From NCBI GenBank assembly GCA_018362895.1, contig JAHALR010000010.1:1-64000 (forward strand): DNA of 64,000 nucleotides, written 5' to 3'. Below, one piece after another: positions 63,470 to 64,000 of this stretch (positions are counted from its first letter, which is position 1; every line of letters begins with the position of its first letter). The notes under the pieces are model-generated. The model had not been told where the DNA came from. It was given only the letters and a program-made list of their open reading frames with translations, and did no database searches. The position numbers were made by a program, and so were the translations under genes. This DNA is from Clostridium sp. (GTDB lineage Bacteria; Cyanobacteriota; Vampirovibrionia; Gastranaerophilales; Gastranaerophilaceae).

Positions 63470-64000
63470 ATGAATATTGAAAATATATTTAAACTAGCAT
63501 GTTTTTTTCTTTTTTCTATATTTTCTTTTTCTTCATTGTGTTTTGCTGAGGATTTTGAAGTCGGTACTTCATCAGAACTGATGGATGCTTTGTCTAGAGC
63601 GAATACAATGCCTGATACGGTTCATAAAATTAACATCAGTTCAGATGTTTCTTTAACCTCTGCTGTTAATGAATTTGTTAGCATTGAGTTAATTGGTCAG
63701 GAGCAAAATCATCATAATTTAACGCTTAATGGTTATAAATTCACATTCAATGGTGGTGATAAAAGCTCTAAAATATCAGATTTGAATGTTATGTCAAATT
63801 CTTCCGGCAGTTCTATTGTTGTTAATAATCAGAGTCTTTCAATAGATAATTCAACTTTTACTGGTAATTTATTTAAAGATAATAATTGCATATTAGATAA
63901 CAATAACGGCAATATTGATATAACCTCTTCATCTTTTAGCGGAAATGAAGGATATTATGGGGGGGCATTTGCCAATAAAGGCAACGGCTTTTTAGATATT
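63470..64000 (+). CDS. Secreted beta-helix protein with Pmp-like repeats (3' end outside window)
   Basis: 177 codons of an open frame cut by the window edge. A signal peptide (FKLACFFLFSIFSFSSLCFA, cleavage near residue 26) precedes repetitive beta-helix sequence. FTGN (near residue 131), FSGN (near 157) and GGAF (near 165) are the FxxN and GGA[IVLF] repeats of chlamydial polymorphic membrane proteins and other autotransporter-like adhesins. An outer-surface location is likely, and again implies a diderm envelope. Ribosome site AGGAT before ATG 63470. Confidence 0.8.
   Translation, partial: MNIENIFKLACFFLFSIFSFSSLCFAEDFEVGTSSELMDALSRANTMPDTVHKINISSDVSLTSAVNEFVSIELIGQEQNHHNLTLNGYKFTFNGGDKSSKISDLNVMSNSSGSSIVVNNQSLSIDNSTFTGNLFKDNNCILDNNNGNIDITSSSFSGNEGYYGGAFANKGNGFLDI

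Overview
The window is a stretch of AT-rich chromosome from an anaerobic, diderm bacterium. My best placement is a gut-type Gastranaerophilales (Melainabacteria/Vampirovibrionia, the non-photosynthetic sister group of Cyanobacteria). This is inference from gene content, not from a database match: HydF ([FeFe]-hydrogenase maturation), RNase HIII, a two-subunit-type glycine decarboxylase (GcvPA), a DapL-type aminotransferase, an AsmA/TamB-like envelope giant, a Pmp/autotransporter-like beta-helix protein, and several leaderless proteins whose N-termini share short Phe-Gly or Phe-Ser-Ala motifs.

Layout. 0-2.4 kb: a calpain-like protease and a small Cys-rich protein. 2.4-8.2 kb: a + strand run nadK-recN-xerD-metF-methyl-H4F methyltransferase, ending in a decayed O-acyltransferase; metF is broken by a perfect 52-bp tandem duplication. 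8.2-11.9 kb: nitrogen assimilation on the minus strand (GltA/NfnB-type flavoprotein, glutamine synthetase), with a 59-codon small gene divergent from glnA and an orphan HicB-like gene. 11.9-18.3 kb: FliO-like protein, a short NeuB-like synthase plus KdsC-like phosphatase, a TPR protein, aspartokinase, a P-loop kinase and a ribbon-helix-helix regulator. 18.4-25.0 kb: glycine-zipper protein, 5'-nucleotidase-like hydrolase, 1211-residue AsmA-like protein. 25.1-28.8 kb: rnhC-gcvT-gcvH-gcvPA (no gcvPB follows). 28.8-36.2 kb, minus strand housekeeping: rplU, rpmA, pnp, a membrane-anchored unknown, pyrH, frr, cdsA, rnc, rpe. 36.2-44.4 kb: TPR protein, a Cys-His-Asp hydrolase-like protein, and a minus-strand run ADH-flippase-like-hydF-RWYD repeat protein-folE2-aminotransferase-hisH; folE2 carries a one-base frameshift. 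44.4-52.2 kb: subtilase-like and papain-like proteins facing each other, a lone TOPRIM protein, a GGDEF protein, a beta-lactamase-fold protein, a possible omega subunit, rpsT and ftsZ. 52.4-58.5 kb: three co-oriented unknown genes, an APC permease, a methyltransferase and a GNAT. 58.5-63.3 kb: a mobile/defence-like segment with a SIR2-like protein, a wrecked phage/plasmid-type primase, tRNA-Ser, tRNA-Arg and a GIY-YIG/DUF2075 nuclease-helicase. From 63.5 kb a secreted Pmp-repeat protein runs off the window.

Themes worth attention: (1) two folate genes (metF, folE2) are interrupted by small lesions that each leave the rest of the frame intact; (2) an unusual density of leaderless, predicted Cys or Ser hydrolases with a shared short N-terminal motif, which might be an undescribed export or sorting tag; (3) a tRNA-anchored accessory segment with a candidate SIR2 and a GIY-YIG/DUF2075 defence gene; (4) nested, mutually exclusive inverted repeats upstream of rplU-rpmA. 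No CRISPR array, rRNA or intact insertion sequence was seen.
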